A stretch of DNA of 64,000 bases from Geosiphon pyriformis. Its lineage: Eukaryota; Glomeromycota; Glomeromycetes; Archaeosporales; Geosiphonaceae. The translations under genes were made by a program, and so were the position numbers. The DNA lies in the NCBI GenBank assembly GCA_016748015.1, contig JAAOMT010000384.1, positions 46,866-110,865 of the forward strand. The letters are read 5' to 3'. Under the pieces are notes generated by a model, which saw only the letters and a list, made by a program, of their open reading frames with translations, ran no database searches and was not told where the DNA came from. Numbering within the stretch: position 1 is the first letter of the stretch; every line of letters starts with the position of its first letter. Shown here in pieces: positions 14,164-26,055 of the stretch.

Positions 14164-14979
14164 TACAAATAACAAATTTATAACTTGATGTTCAATATCT
14201 TGTTGATGATAGTAATATTTAAAGATTTCTGTAATCTAAAGGTTTTTATTGAGTTTTTTGTATAATAGACAAAAAATTAATTGTTAATTTTTTCTGTGAA
14301 TTTTTTTTTCAGCATGGTAGCCAGTTTAATCTGGCAATTGTGCTTTTTTAGTAAGTTATTCTTAAATTTTTACTCTTATTTCTGGATTTTTTACCAGGTT
14401 ATCCTTGATGTCAATTACTTAACACTTTAATTTCTTTAATTAATTAGTAAAACAACAAAATAAAACAAAATAAATAAAAAAAATAAAAAAAAATAAAAAA
14501 AATAAATAAAAAATTAGTATTCTATTAATAGCCATGATTAAAAGTTATTGGTTTAGTATAATTAAGTATTAGATTTTATTAACATAAAGTATTGATAGAG
14601 TAGAAGTAATTAATATTTCTTAATTGAGTAATAATAATATAAATTCAGATAATAATTGATATTTTATTGATTTGTAACTTGATTTTACTTTAAGTTGTAG
14701 AAAACTATCTTTTCAAAAAAGTAGTATTGGATAATTAATTAATTGTTAGTATTAATTTTGTTTTTTTTGCTCTTAATATTCTCACTATATATACATAATT
14801 TTTGTTATATAAAATCTCATATTTTTATGAGAAATATGCCCTATTTTCTTTGACAATACTTTTATTGTTAAGTAATATGTTATAATTTATTAACAATATG
14901 CATATTGTTAAGCAATATATTATAATTTTTAATATTGTGCTTATTTACTAAGTACTATTCTTATATTAGTTTATTTTTT
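14164..14979 (-). repeat. 5' LTR of collapsed Ty3 element, both ends clipped
   Basis: Aligns with 12118-13025 from the motif AAATAACAAA onward. About 26 bases at its inner end and about 50 at its outer end are missing, so both termini were removed by deletions. Confidence 0.7.
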
Positions 14980-15753
14980 GCTTTAATTATGATTATAAAA
15001 TTAAAAAGATAAAAAGTTTACTTGTTATTAAATTTTTTTTTATAATAATTAATAGTTTTTTATAAAAAACTTTATAATATATATATAAAAATCACTAATA
15101 GTACAGTTTAAAAATCTTGTTGCAAAATATTTATTAAAATATTATATCAAATAAGTTTTTAAAATATTTAATTCTCTTATTAAAAATTTATTAACAAATT
15201 TATTTACATATTTAGCTTTTTATTTAGAAAATTAACCAAATTAAAGTTTTTTATAAAATAATAAGTATTATTAAAAATTACTTAAATAATTTTTTATTTT
15301 AACTTATTTAATATTTAATTTTTTATTAAAAATACATTATTTTTTTATTTAATAGTAATTACAAAAATTAGATTTAAATAAACTTAACTTTATCTTATAA
15401 ATATTTAAAGTTATCTAATTATTTAATTTAATAATTATTATATTAAAAACTAAAATATATTTTATTATTAAAACAATAACTTATAACTTAATTAAAATTA
15501 ATAATATTAAATCATAAATATTTATTTTAATATTCAAGTCCAAATTCAAAAAATATGTAAATATCTTATTAATAATATTTAAAAAGTCTAAATTCTTAAT
15601 AAAGTTATTTATATTAATAAATATTTTATTTAAAAAAACATTTTTTAATCTTTTCTAAATTATATCAAAGTAGCTTAAAATAATATAAACACATTTTTAT
15701 TAATAAAACTACTTATTTTAATAAAATTTATTATAATATTAAATTATAAAAAA
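14980..15753. repeat. AT-only-like sequence, 5' remnant of gag-only element at its left
   Basis: The first 45 or so bases match the reverse complement of 49,130-49,175, so they continue the gag-only element interrupted at 12,117. The remainder to 15,753 is almost pure A/T with no CpG and no usable frame. It is probably very old repeat, perhaps including the erased 5' end of LINE copy C. Confidence 0.5.
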
Positions 15754-17185
15754 TTGGTGCTTTCAGTACTTAAGTTTTTAGAATCCAAAAAATTGCCATT
15801 TTTTGATTTACATATTAGAGATATTAAGAGTTTCAATTTAAAAAAATTTTTTGTACTAGATGTTGAGTTTTCTGCTGTGTTTGACAAGACTTCTGAAGTT
15901 AAATTGCTGTTTATTAAAAAAATTTTCTATTGTATCAATGGTTTTGGGAGAGCATCAACTTTTTTAAAATTTCTTGGCATTGTTAGATCTTTTTTTATCT
16001 TTAAATTAAGCCTAAGCAAGGCAAAAAAATGGCTGTCAGTAAAAAAATCATGGTTAATGTTGATATTAGAAAAGCAAATAGCCATATGAATCAGGAAATT
16101 ATTGGTAAAAAAATTCTGGTTAATTTTTTCAAATTGGCTATAGAATCAGTTTTTTAAATTTAGTAAAATAGTTTTTATTAAAATACAGCTAATTGATCTT
16201 TGGTAAAAAGTCTTAGTTAAGTTTAATTCTTTTGAAGTTGCTGATTTGGTTGTATCTAAGTGGTTGATTTTCATAAAAAAAAATTTTGTGCATGTAATAT
16301 TGGCTGTTAATGATAAACAATTATAAGTGTCTAAAGATTTTTATCAGACTTTGTTGTATATTTTGTTTGTTAGTACTATCACTCATAATCTTACTGGTCT
16401 ATTGGAATCATATGGTAAAAAAATCTGCTTTATTGGCCATAATCTGAGTTCATATATGCATGATAGATGTGTTGTAATTTGTTTTGCTAATAAGACTTTC
16501 AAATTAGCTGTCATTAACTTGACTTTAGTTTTCAAAAGTGTGAATTTGTATTGAGTTGGTTTTTTTTTGGCTTGTTGTGCTTAGTGCAAACAATTTGGTC
16601 ATATTTTTAATGTGTGTTTGATGAGCAGAAAGTTTGGTGGTTATAGTAAATAGGTGGTCAATTTTCAGGATCAAATTTAGTTGGTGTTATTATATAAAAA
16701 AAAACAGAGACTAATTGCTTGTCCAGTTTCTTTTGGTGGTAAAACTTGAATGCAGATTGTTAATAACTTTACTTCTTGTGTGGTGCCTTTGGTTTTTTCT
16801 ATTTTCAAATGCTAAAGCTTTTCTGCTGGTTTACTTGAATATAAGTAATAGGTTTGCTATTTTTGAACACAGTCTTGTTAACCTTATAGAGCAAATAAAC
16901 AAGCTGTCTAAAAAGTTGGATGTATTTGAGCCAACAGTTTCTCAGCCTAACTCTAAATGTTAACTATTGGTGATTTTTTCATTACACAATCAAAAAATCA
17001 ATACAGTAATAAGTAAGAGTTTGAGTGTTGTTACTAGTAGTGAGACTGTGATAAAAGTGGTAAGTTTTAATTCTTTAATTGTTTTAAAATTGGAAGAGAC
17101 TTTAAGCAATTTGTTGAACATAGTTATGAGTTTGTTGGTCAGAGTAGACAATACTGATTTGAGTTCTGGTGCCCATTTTTCTTAA
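15754..17185 (+). pseudogene. LINE copy C ORF1, partial
   Basis: Starts in the region matching the second half of copy B ORF1 (NGFGRASTFLKF). The CCHC knuckle lies near 16575-16620. It keeps all Cys and His ligands, but a TAG sits between the first two cysteines. The C-terminal part at 16715-17185 is Leu/Val-rich with heptad-like spacing (LVNLIEQINKLSKKLD), which may form a coiled coil. Copy D has a related segment at about 62,880-63,186. Confidence 0.65.
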
Positions 17186-17199
17186 TGACCAATTTTATT

Positions 17200-20100
17200 T
17201 AGAAAGTAGCTACATGTAATGTTAGAAATATAAACAACTCTGCCAAACAAGCCAATATTGTTCATTGGTACAAAGACATAAACAATTTAATTTCTATTAT
17301 AATTAAAACAAAGTTAAAAGAGAAGATTTGTTCATAAATCATAAACAAGTTTGATGATGTATAAGTATTCACTTCTGGTTTGGAATCTAGTCATTTGGGT
17401 TTTGGTGTTGTGGTCATTATGAATATTAGCTTAGCAAAACATATATGCAAGATTTCAAAAGTTACTAATAAGCTTTTGTTTATTAAGCTGTTTTTAAAGA
17501 ATAAATTATCTGTTTTAATTCTGGAGCTGTATGCTAATACAACACTGGCTGTGCATTTATTTCAGATTGATAAAGTTAATTCTCTAATTGTAAAGATTGT
17601 AAATAAGTCTTTTTTTGTTATTTTGGGTGGTAATTTTAATAAAAATGGCTTTTGTAGGTATGTTAGTTTTAAGAAGTGCCTTAGCTTGGAATTGGTTAAT
17701 TCATTGGTCAGAAGTTCAGCTGCAGAAACATTGATTTGAAAAAATTCTAAAAGTGTTATGAAAACAATTGACTATGTGTTTGTTTCTTTGAACTTAATTA
17801 ATAGAGTAATAGATTGTAATATTGTAAATGTTAAAGATTATTTTAATACTGATTATCAAGCCATTTCTATTTTTGTGGATTTGGGTGGCTTGTTAAATGT
17901 GCAGCTAAATCTTCTGTATAAACAAGTAAATAAAAATTGTTGAAAGTTTGACATTAAAGATGCTAATAAGGCAAAATAGAATGAGTTCAAAGATACTATA
18001 ATGGTTAATATGGTGTTATTATTTGATGAGTTTGTTACATTTAAGAAATTTTCAGATCTGAATATAATATAAAATTAACAAGACAGTGTGTCTTTCAACC
18101 AATAAAATTTTTAAGAAAAGATGGTTTAAAAACTTTGATGATGTTTTTACAAAAAATTTTTCCAGATTTCATAAGTTAAAAATTTTGGTTTTGAAAATTG
18201 TAAAGTTCTTATGTGTGGGTTCTGATAACAAGTTCACTTTTTTGATGAATCATTGGATGTCTTTGAACAATAATAAAACTTTGATTATTTAGGTTCTATT
18301 AAAATTGGGTGTTAATTTTGATTATGTAAGATCTGCTCTTTATAGTATAAGAAAATTATACTGTATCTGCAAACTTGCTAAGTTTTTAAGACCCAAAAAA
18401 GTTAATATTAAATTTGTTATCAACAAAAAAATAGAGAGCTTTGCTGTTAATAAGGGCCATACAATCAAAAGTGTATTAAAATGTCTTTTTTATAAAGTAG
18501 TGTTGAATTATTTGGTTGCTGATAGTGTTTTGATTTTAGATCTTGTCGAAATTAAATCTAAAGTTGATGATATTATGAAGAGTTGAACAAAGAAAAAAGA
18601 GATGTTAAATAATATTCCCAACCTGTGGCATCATTAATATCTGCTTTTGGTTCATGTTAATAATGTTGTATTCTTTAATATTATAAATATTATCAGTTAT
18701 GATTACTTAGTACATGTAATTAAAGACTTATCTAATAAGAAAGCTGCTGATTTGTTTGGTATTATGAATAAACTATGGAAACATTGTGATAATTTGATAT
18801 TCAATATGCTTTTAAACATTTTGAATCTTTGTTTAGTACATGAATCTATGCCTCAATCTTAAAAAAAAGTCTGGATTTTAATAATTCTTAAGCCATATAA
18901 ATAAGAGAGTGTTTTAATTAATACTAGACCAATTACATTGATTAAAACTGCTCAAAAGATTCTTTTTAAGTTGTTTTCTGATAAAATTTCTTTGGCCTGT
19001 AGTAAATTTAATGTTCTTCATGATGACAATTTTTTTGTATTAAAAGATACTACCACCTAGTTTCCTATTTTTGTTATTGGTTCAGAAATTGAAGATGTTT
19101 TGGAAAAAGGCTATAAGCTTTGATTAGTTTTACAAAATATGTAGAAGACTTATAACTCTGTAAATTGGCATTATTTGAGAAATAGTTTGGTCAGAATTAA
19201 AATGTGCAAGTGGTTTATTCAATTTTTTGGGAGAATTCATGATAATAAAATCAATCAAGTTATAATTGATTATAATTTGACAAATAGATACTGTATATAT
19301 AATAGTCTGGACTAAAATGAGGTTTTTTTTTTCTGCTCTGAAAGATTTTTTATAATCCTTTTTTATGTAAAGTTAAATGGCAAAAAAGTGTGTATGGCTA
19401 CTGTATTAATACCAAATTTGTTATTAAAACTGGCAGACTAAAAAGTCAGAATGAGCTGACTTTATTTTTAGCAGTTGGCACTTTTGTTAATGATATAATT
19501 TAAGTTGAAAGTAGTCAGACAGCCATTCAATACATTTTAAACATTGCAAGTAGTTTTTTTAAAATCAATGACATTTCAATTATTAATAATAAGACAATAG
19601 TTATTCTTATTAACTAGAAAGTTAAAGATGCTTTATTATTAATTAGTGAGTTGCCAATTTCTCTTGCATGAAAAGAGAAGTTTTATTAGTATTTGGGTAT
19701 TTTTTTGTCTTTTGAAAGTTTATTCAAACCTAATCTAATAAAGGCTTATGTAGATATTAAGTTCTTTTCTAATATGGTTCTGAAAAAGACTATTTTGAAT
19801 AAACAATTTTTTATTTGGTCTTGGTAGTATTGCACCCTATTGTTGGTTACAGAATCTAATTTAGTTTTGTCTTTAAGAGTGTATGTATCAAATAGAATAC
19901 ACTAATCAGAAAAAATTTGAGAATAAAAGCTAGCTTGTCTAAAGACTTTTCTAATAAGGCTTTTTATTATCTATTTTTGTACAGTTTGAAATCATTTAAA
20001 CAGTTGTAGGAAAATAAGTTAGCTTCAGTATTGTGTTTTTTGAATGCTTATGGAATTCTTGGTTATTTATTCAACCATAAGTTTCTAAACTTACAAGTTT

Positions 20101-21858
20101 CAAGTTGGTCTTTTGTTTATCTTTTACAAGCTCTTATAAGATTAAAAATCAGTCTAGTCAACAACTTTTTGACTGTTGTAATAAAATTTTTTTTGAAATA
20201 TAATATGGCTCTTAACAACAATTTCTCTTCTGCATTTTGGTTTTCAGGTGGTACTCCAATGTTTTCTGTTTTGAAAGATTCAGTATTCTATAATGTTTTT
20301 AGGTTACTTAAAAGGTTTAGTATTGCTTTTGTTAAACAATTGTATAATAAAAAAAGCTTAGTTTTCAATTGGAAAAGATTTTATTATTAGAAGAGACTCA
20401 ATCTCAAGAGTTCTGTTCTTAAGTGGTTCAAATTGACATGCAAGTATTTGGTTTGCTTTTCTTATGATCCTGTTATTTAGTCTTTCTATAATAAATTCTT
20501 GTCTTTAAGTGTTTTTGGTTTTGGTGGTTTTTTATCAGTGCAGCAATATTTTTTTAATGCCAATTTAGATGTTATTAATATTTACATGAATAGTTCTCTG
20601 AAAAACTTGAATATATATAAGATAAGATATAGTGTAACTGTATTTTTTGTTGACTTGAATTTGAATATTAGTGTTAAAATTATTGGTTTGGTTTCCTCAA
20701 TATTAGCTGAATTACAGACTATTGTCTTCATTTTGAAGTGTGTTTTAGTTAGTAGTCATATTGTGATGCATTTGGACAGTCAAGCCACTTTGGATACATA
20801 TATTACTGAATTGAAGTTGGCTTTGTCAAATTTCTGTAATTATTGTTGAATAAAAAGATGTAATATTGTAAACTTTATTAGAAACAGAAGAATTAGTATA
20901 TTTTGGTCTAAGATTAAAGACTATTCAGATGTTCTGAGAAATAAGCAAGCCAATAAGTTGGCCAACTCAATTTTGTATTCAAATTTGGTATTTTCTGTTC
21001 TTGTTAAAGAAAAATTTATTAAGGCTAGTAAGATAGTAATGTTTAATAATGTTTGTTATTTTACTTATGGTGTTTTTAGGACTGTTTATTGGACTTGCTG
21101 AGAAGTTGGGCCTAGATTTAATATTATTAGTGTTAATATAATTAAAAATATGAATTGAGATCAGATTTCATTGGTTTGGCATTCTGACTTACATATGGTA
21201 GCTGGTTTTATTAGTAAACTCATGGCTGACTTGTGTTTATATTTTATAAAGGCTTTGCATTATTATTTGCCTGTTGCTATCAAAAAATGATTATATAACA
21301 AAATATATCTTAATGTGTTGTGTTTTTATTACAGAAAGATAAAACTTCCTGATTATTCATTTACATATGTAATGGACTCTGCTACTTATGTGAACTTGAT
21401 TAATTCTTGCTTAGCTTGATGGACTTCTTTGTCAGACTTGGGTCTATTCTTATCTTGGATTATATAAATGCTTTCTACATGTGCTTCTAACTTTAAGATG
21501 TACACAATCTTGTGTAAAAGTTTTATTTTTAAGGATTGGTATTTGGAGACTTTGTCAATATTCAAATGTGCTAAAGTTAGACAAAATAGTTGTTGATCTG
21601 ATAAGGAGTTTGGAAATTGCTTATTAGACAGAGATATAATTGGTGAGAGTTAAGTTTAAAACAATTTTAGAGAAAAAAAGTTTGATTGTTTGTGATAATT
21701 CAGTGCTTTCCACTACTTATGGATTTTCATTTTTGTTTTCTGATGGTGTTATTAAGTTACTTGGTATTATGGAAGCACATGATGTCAGTTTTGGTTTTTA
21801 CAAGCCTTGCAGTTTTTCTAGTATTAATAGCTTTGTGTCTGTTATGATAGATCCATAG
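17200..21858 (+). pseudogene. LINE copy C ORF2: endonuclease, RT, RNase H
   Basis: The endonuclease lies at about 17,200-17,945: GGNFNKN (Asp expected at the third position), IDYVFVS, and NTDYQAIS with Tyr in place of the usual catalytic His. RT follows at about 18,300-19,900, with the active site reading FVND near 19,488-19,500 and then TAA where Trp is expected. RNase H at about 20,570-20,800 reads IYMNSS, so the first Asp is lost. The C-terminal zinc cluster near 21,320 is decayed, with one paired Cys, the His and the last Cys all replaced. Several frames are interrupted. Confidence 0.7.
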
Positions 21859-21994
21859 TATTGCTCTGACTAGTTTGAATGGCTGGTCACATGTAAAAAG
21901 TGCATGATTTGCGCCTAGTTTAGATCACTTAGTTTGATGTATTGTACTAAGTGGCATTTGGGCCTCACTCGTAAAACGTTAAAAAAAAAAAAAA

Positions 21995-22595
21995 GTTTAA
22001 TTTAAGAAAACAAAGTTAAAAAAATCAATAAAAAAATCATAAAAGTAAACATAATTTGGAGATAGTTTTTTATAATATATGTTTGAATATTTGTTTGGAT
22101 AAGATAATTTCTTATTTATCCTATTTAATAAGTTTATTAAAAATATAAAATAATAATAATAATATTTATTTATTTATTTTATTTTAGATTTTATGCATAT
22201 TCAAAATTTGATTAATGAAGAATTTTAAATATTTATTTTGTTGAATACATGTTCTAATTATTGTTTTTCGCGATTAATCTAAGTATTTAACAACTTTAAA
22301 TGTTATAAATTTCAATTTAATAATCAAATCACATATACTTATTTAAACAACTAATTTTTTGCAACCTTGGCGTCTTAAGTAATGAATGTCAATTGTTTGT
22401 GGAAAACCTCATTGCCCTCCTTATTACAAGAGCTTGTAATCATTCCATTCTGGTCAAGATCTCTATATAAATCCAGGAATTCAGGTTTTTTAGAAAAATC
22501 GACAAGAGTGCATCATATTTCGAACAAAAATATTACCATTGAGTAAAATAAATTGATTATTTGGCATTAAATTTGAAATGGAGAATCTATAAGAT
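21995..22595. other. spacer between LINE copy C and PEX13
   Basis: The first 300 bases are AT-rich with a short TTTA-type repeat near 22,160-22,185. From about 22,370 base composition approaches that of the genes, and this part likely holds the PEX13 3' UTR (PEX13 is on the minus strand). No ORF or RNA gene is supported. Confidence 0.5.
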
Positions 22596-23918
22596 CTATA
22601 TGCCATTAAATTTATTTTCAAACTCCTGGACGTTGATATCTGAATTCTTTGCAAAATCATTTGGGGCGGACGAAATTAGGTTAACTTCTTTTGAATCAAG
22701 ATTTGAACCACCTTTGTTTATGATTTCTACATAATTAGAGGGAAAAACTCCCTGCTCCCCACTTCTCATCCGGCCACGCCACCAAAGAGAAGGTTGCCCC
22801 CATGAATCAGTCTTGCTTAAAATAGCGATAATATCACCACGTTGGAAGCTCAATTCAACGGGGAACTCGCTAGTAAAATCATATAAAGCACGACAGAACT
22901 CAAGATTTTGAGGTGATACAGAAACTGGACTTTGTAAAGAGAGTTCACCGTTGTTTTCCGGTGGAAATTTATCATGAGTTCGTTGTGCTTCTCGACGTCG
23001 GGATAAAACTTGAATAAGTTTGTGCGTGAGAAATGGAACACCAAACACTGCGAGTATAAAAAACAGCAATGGCCGACGGGATTTTCGGCCATTTTCTTGA
23101 AAATGCTCAAAATTAATAGGTGTCAATTCATTGGGATTAGCGGGAGGCGTTGTCCCCATGATTTTGTAAAAAATCTTACGAATCCATCGAACAACAGCAA
23201 ATACACTCAATATTTGACCAAGATAATTTCGTAAATTGCCGAATTGTTCGACGACTCCGACCATTGCCATAAATGATGAATGGGTAGCAAAGAAAGTTGA
23301 TTCTAACATTGAAGCAAATCCACCAAAAGCATTCACAACCGATTCAATCATATGGAATCCAGCAGATGTGCTAGCTTCCATTCGTTGAGTAAGTGAGATA
23401 TCATCAGGGACTCCGGGTCCGGGAGCTCCAGGAGCTCCGTAAGTGTTGCCACCAAATCTACTATATGGAGAGGCACCATAGGATCCGTATGAGTTATATG
23501 AGCTATAGTTATTATAGCGATTGTATGGTGAATATCCTGAAGAATATGATCCATATCGGTAAGGACTGTAGCCACTACCGTATGAATTGTAAGAATTAAC
23601 CCCACCATATGAACTCATTCCAGTATACGGAGAATGCCCATAAGAATTGTAACCTTATTGCATATATTAATTTATTTAGATGGTGTTCTTATATAAAGAG
23701 ATAAATTTAAATAAAGAAATTCAGAGAGAACTAAATTCAAACTCACTTCGGTTAACGTTAGGGTGACTCGATGTGGTGGTTGTGGGCCTTGCAGGAATTG
23801 CAGGGGGGGTTGCACCCTGCGTTAATCCCATCGTGTTCGATCGTGGCAGTGAGGCCTGTTGGGTGTTGAGACTGGCGGCACCTTTCGTCTTTTCCCAAGG
23901 TTTTGGTGGAGAAGGCAT
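22596..23918 (-). CDS. PEX13: peroxin 13, peroxisomal docking protein
   Basis: Two exons, 23918-23747 and 23653-22596, give 409 residues. The donor is GTGAGT and the acceptor lies in AATAAG; joining them makes Ser58 and keeps frame. Peroxin 13 is a peroxisomal membrane protein that with Pex14 forms the docking and translocation site for PTS receptors. Seen here: a Pro/Thr-rich start, then a Tyr/Gly/Ser/Asn-rich low-complexity stretch at about 58-130, hydrophobic segments near 201-216 and 252-268, and a C-terminal SH3 domain at about 309-369 (ALYDF, ELSF, GDIIAI, WWRGR, FPSNYVEI). In the family the SH3 domain binds Pex14 and Pex5. It is divergently transcribed from ARP1, with 328 bp between the start codons. 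Confidence 0.95.
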
Positions 23919-24246
23919 GCGTGAATTTCAAGTAAAGAAAGGGCAAAAAAGTTGAATAATTAAGTCCATTAAAGGAAAATAATTGAAACTTTAGCCATCT
24001 CTAAGAATCTAATGAAGGGAACCAGTTAAACTAGTTTTATTGGCGGCCTAACTTTATGGGACTAGCTATTGAGCCTGAATCTTTAATTGGCCGACGCGTA
24101 GATAAAAGATAATGATATTGTGGAACTTCACTTGACTCATATATTAGATCGGAACTCGTGTAATGACAAATTCATATTACTTTTCTTTATAACGTAGAGT
24201 GTGAAAGATTGAAATTTGACTTCGTGTATGATTGTAAAGAACAAGA
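23919..24246. promoter_or_regulatory. shared intergenic region of PEX13 and ARP1
   Basis: 328 bp separate two divergent start codons, so both promoters must lie here or overlap the 5' ends. No convincing TATA box was picked out. The stretch near 24,088-24,100 (GGCCGACGCG) is the most GC-rich part. The regulatory role is inferred from geometry only. Confidence 0.4.
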
Positions 24247-25002
24247 ATGGAGTATGAAGATGTTTTGACAAATCAACCAGTCGTTATCGACAATGTAAGT
24301 GAAAATATACATTTATAAAGCCTTCATTCGCAATCTTAACTGCTTCCTGGTTTTTCTTTCAGGGTTCTGGAGTCATCAAAGCCGGGTTTGCAGGGGACGA
24401 TCTTCCAAAGTGTTTTTTCCCATCATAGTAAGTTAATTTAATGTAAACTTTCAAAACTTTAAGGTGTCCTTAAATTAATGTTCTTTTTAATAGTGTTGGA
24501 AGACCTAAGCACGTTCGCATAATGGCGGGTGCTGTTGAGGGTGACGTTTTCATTGGACATAAGGCCCAAGAATTGCGTGGTCTTCTTAAAATCAAGTATC
24601 CAGTAGAACATGGTGTTGTGTCTGATTGGGATGACATGGAGCGTATCTGGAAATACATATACGAAGAAGAATTGAAGACCGCATCAGAAGAGGTATCTCT
24701 AATCCTCCCATTTACTTTTGGATCAAGAATTATGTTCTCCGGAAAATTTTAACATTTTGTGAGGTTTCAATCGACCCATAAATTGCGCAATAGCAGGAGC
24801 ATTCCCAAATACAATTTAATAAAAATCTCACCTTCCTCTTTTAGCATCCAGTACTTTTGACTGAGGCTCCCATCAACCCAAGAGGAAATCGAGAACAAGC
24901 GGCTCAAATATTTTTTGAAACGTTCAATGTTCCGGCATTATTCACATCAATTCAGGCGGTTTTAAGTCTGTGAGTATTTCAAAAATTAATTAATTGGTTT
25001 CT

Positions 25003-25035
<33 letters not shown>

Positions 25036-26055
25036 AATAATAATAATACTACTGTAAATCACAGTTACTCCTCGGGTCGAACTACTGGGATTGTACTTGA
25101 TTCTGGTGATGGTGTTACTCACGCAGTGCCTGTCTATGAAGGATTTGCACTCCCTCATGCTATCAGACGAGTTGACATTGCTGGGCGGTATGTACATAAA
25201 ACTCTTTCTAGAATTGACAGCTGAGATTAAATTTCTTCGATAAATTTACAGAGATGTGACAGAACATTTGCAGTTGCTCCTTCGAAAAGCTGGTTATCAT
25301 TTCCACACAACAGCAGAAAAAGAAGTAGTGCGTATGATAAAAGAAAAAACCTGTTACGTCGCGTCAAATCCTGCAAAAGAAGAAAAAGACAATGCTGGTA
25401 AAGTAGATGACTTCCCCCTACCTGATGGGAATGTTATTAAAGTATGCGCAAGATGAATCAAATTCGTTGTTATCAATTCTCATAAATACTTAAAACCCCG
25501 ATTTAATCGCTGTATTGCATTTAAGTTGGGGACTGAAAGATTCAGAGCACCAGAAATTTTATTCAATCCTGAATTGATTGGGCTAGAATATGCTGGGGTT
25601 CATCAAGTCGTTGTGGATTCGATTAATAGAGCCGATTTAGATTTACGGAAGTCTCTATTTGCCAACGTGGTACTTTCTGGAGGCACTACACTTTGCAAAG
25701 GTAACATAATTTGATATTTAAGAGTTTATTTAGACAAAAAATTAATTCAATATTATTTAGATTTCGGTACTAGATTATTGGGCGAAGTACGGAAGCTAGC
25801 CGTTAAGGATATAAAAATCAAAATTTATGCTCCACCAGAAAGGAAGTACAGTACATGGATCGGAGGGTCTATATTAGCAGCGTTAAGTACCTTCAAAAAA
25901 GTACGTCAAACTATACATTTTATATTCTCATTAATTTATGTGCAATTTTTATTCAAGATATTTACAAATACTATTTTCTATCATTAATTAAGATGTGGGT
26001 ATCGGCCGAAGAATATCAAGAGGATCCTGATATCATTCATAAAAAAAGTTTTTAA
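24247..26055 (+). CDS. ARP1: actin-related protein 1 (centractin)
   Basis: Nine exons: 24247-24294, 24363-24427, 24494-24692, 24845-24969, 25065-25187, 25252-25441, 25526-25700, 25761-25900 and 25993-26055. Together they encode 375 residues, the usual centractin length. Centractin forms the short actin-like filament of dynactin, the dynein activator for microtubule transport. The N-terminus [19 protein letters not shown] holds the first phosphate-binding loop. [13 protein letters not shown] is the second loop, VVLSGGTTL the adenosine motif, and [13 protein letters not shown] lies near the C-terminus. Conserved Arp1 blocks such as VGRPKHVR and [11 protein letters not shown] separate it from conventional actin. 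All junctions keep frame with GT..AG introns of 60-150 bp. Intron 4 carries a trinucleotide repeat. Confidence 0.95.
25007..25050 (+). repeat. (CAA)n(TAA)n microsatellite in ARP1 intron 4
   Basis: About nine CAA units followed by TAA units, lying wholly inside an intron that ends at AATCACAG. An open frame of Asn codons across it is an artefact of the repeat. Confidence 0.85.

Larger units (their letters stand above)
12118..14979 (-). mobile_element. Ty3/Gypsy element, internally collapsed
   Basis: Two diverged direct repeats (12118-13025 and about 14164-14979) match the LTRs of the large Ty3 element further right. Between them only about 1.1 kb remains, similar to the 3' end of that element's integrase region: the stretch around 13,740-13,860 matches 52,375-52,480. 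The internal sequence jumps straight from integrase into the right LTR near 14,160, which lacks its first 26 or so bases. The outer end of the right LTR and about 120 bp of the host gag-only element are also gone. No open frame survives. Confidence 0.75.
15754..21994 (+). mobile_element. LINE copy C, decayed
   Basis: A plus-strand LINE with recognisable ORF1 (from its middle), endonuclease, RT, RNase H and 3' tail. It ends in a 14-base A tract at 21981-21994. Almost no CpG is left until the tail, and stops interrupt every domain. The true 5' end may lie in the unreadable AT-rich stretch before 15,754. Confidence 0.85.

Noticed and set aside
24994..25224. open frame starting with a run of Asn, reading into ARP1 sequence
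   Set aside because: The Asn run is the intron microsatellite; the rest is ARP1 exon 5, which is used with a proper acceptor at 25064.
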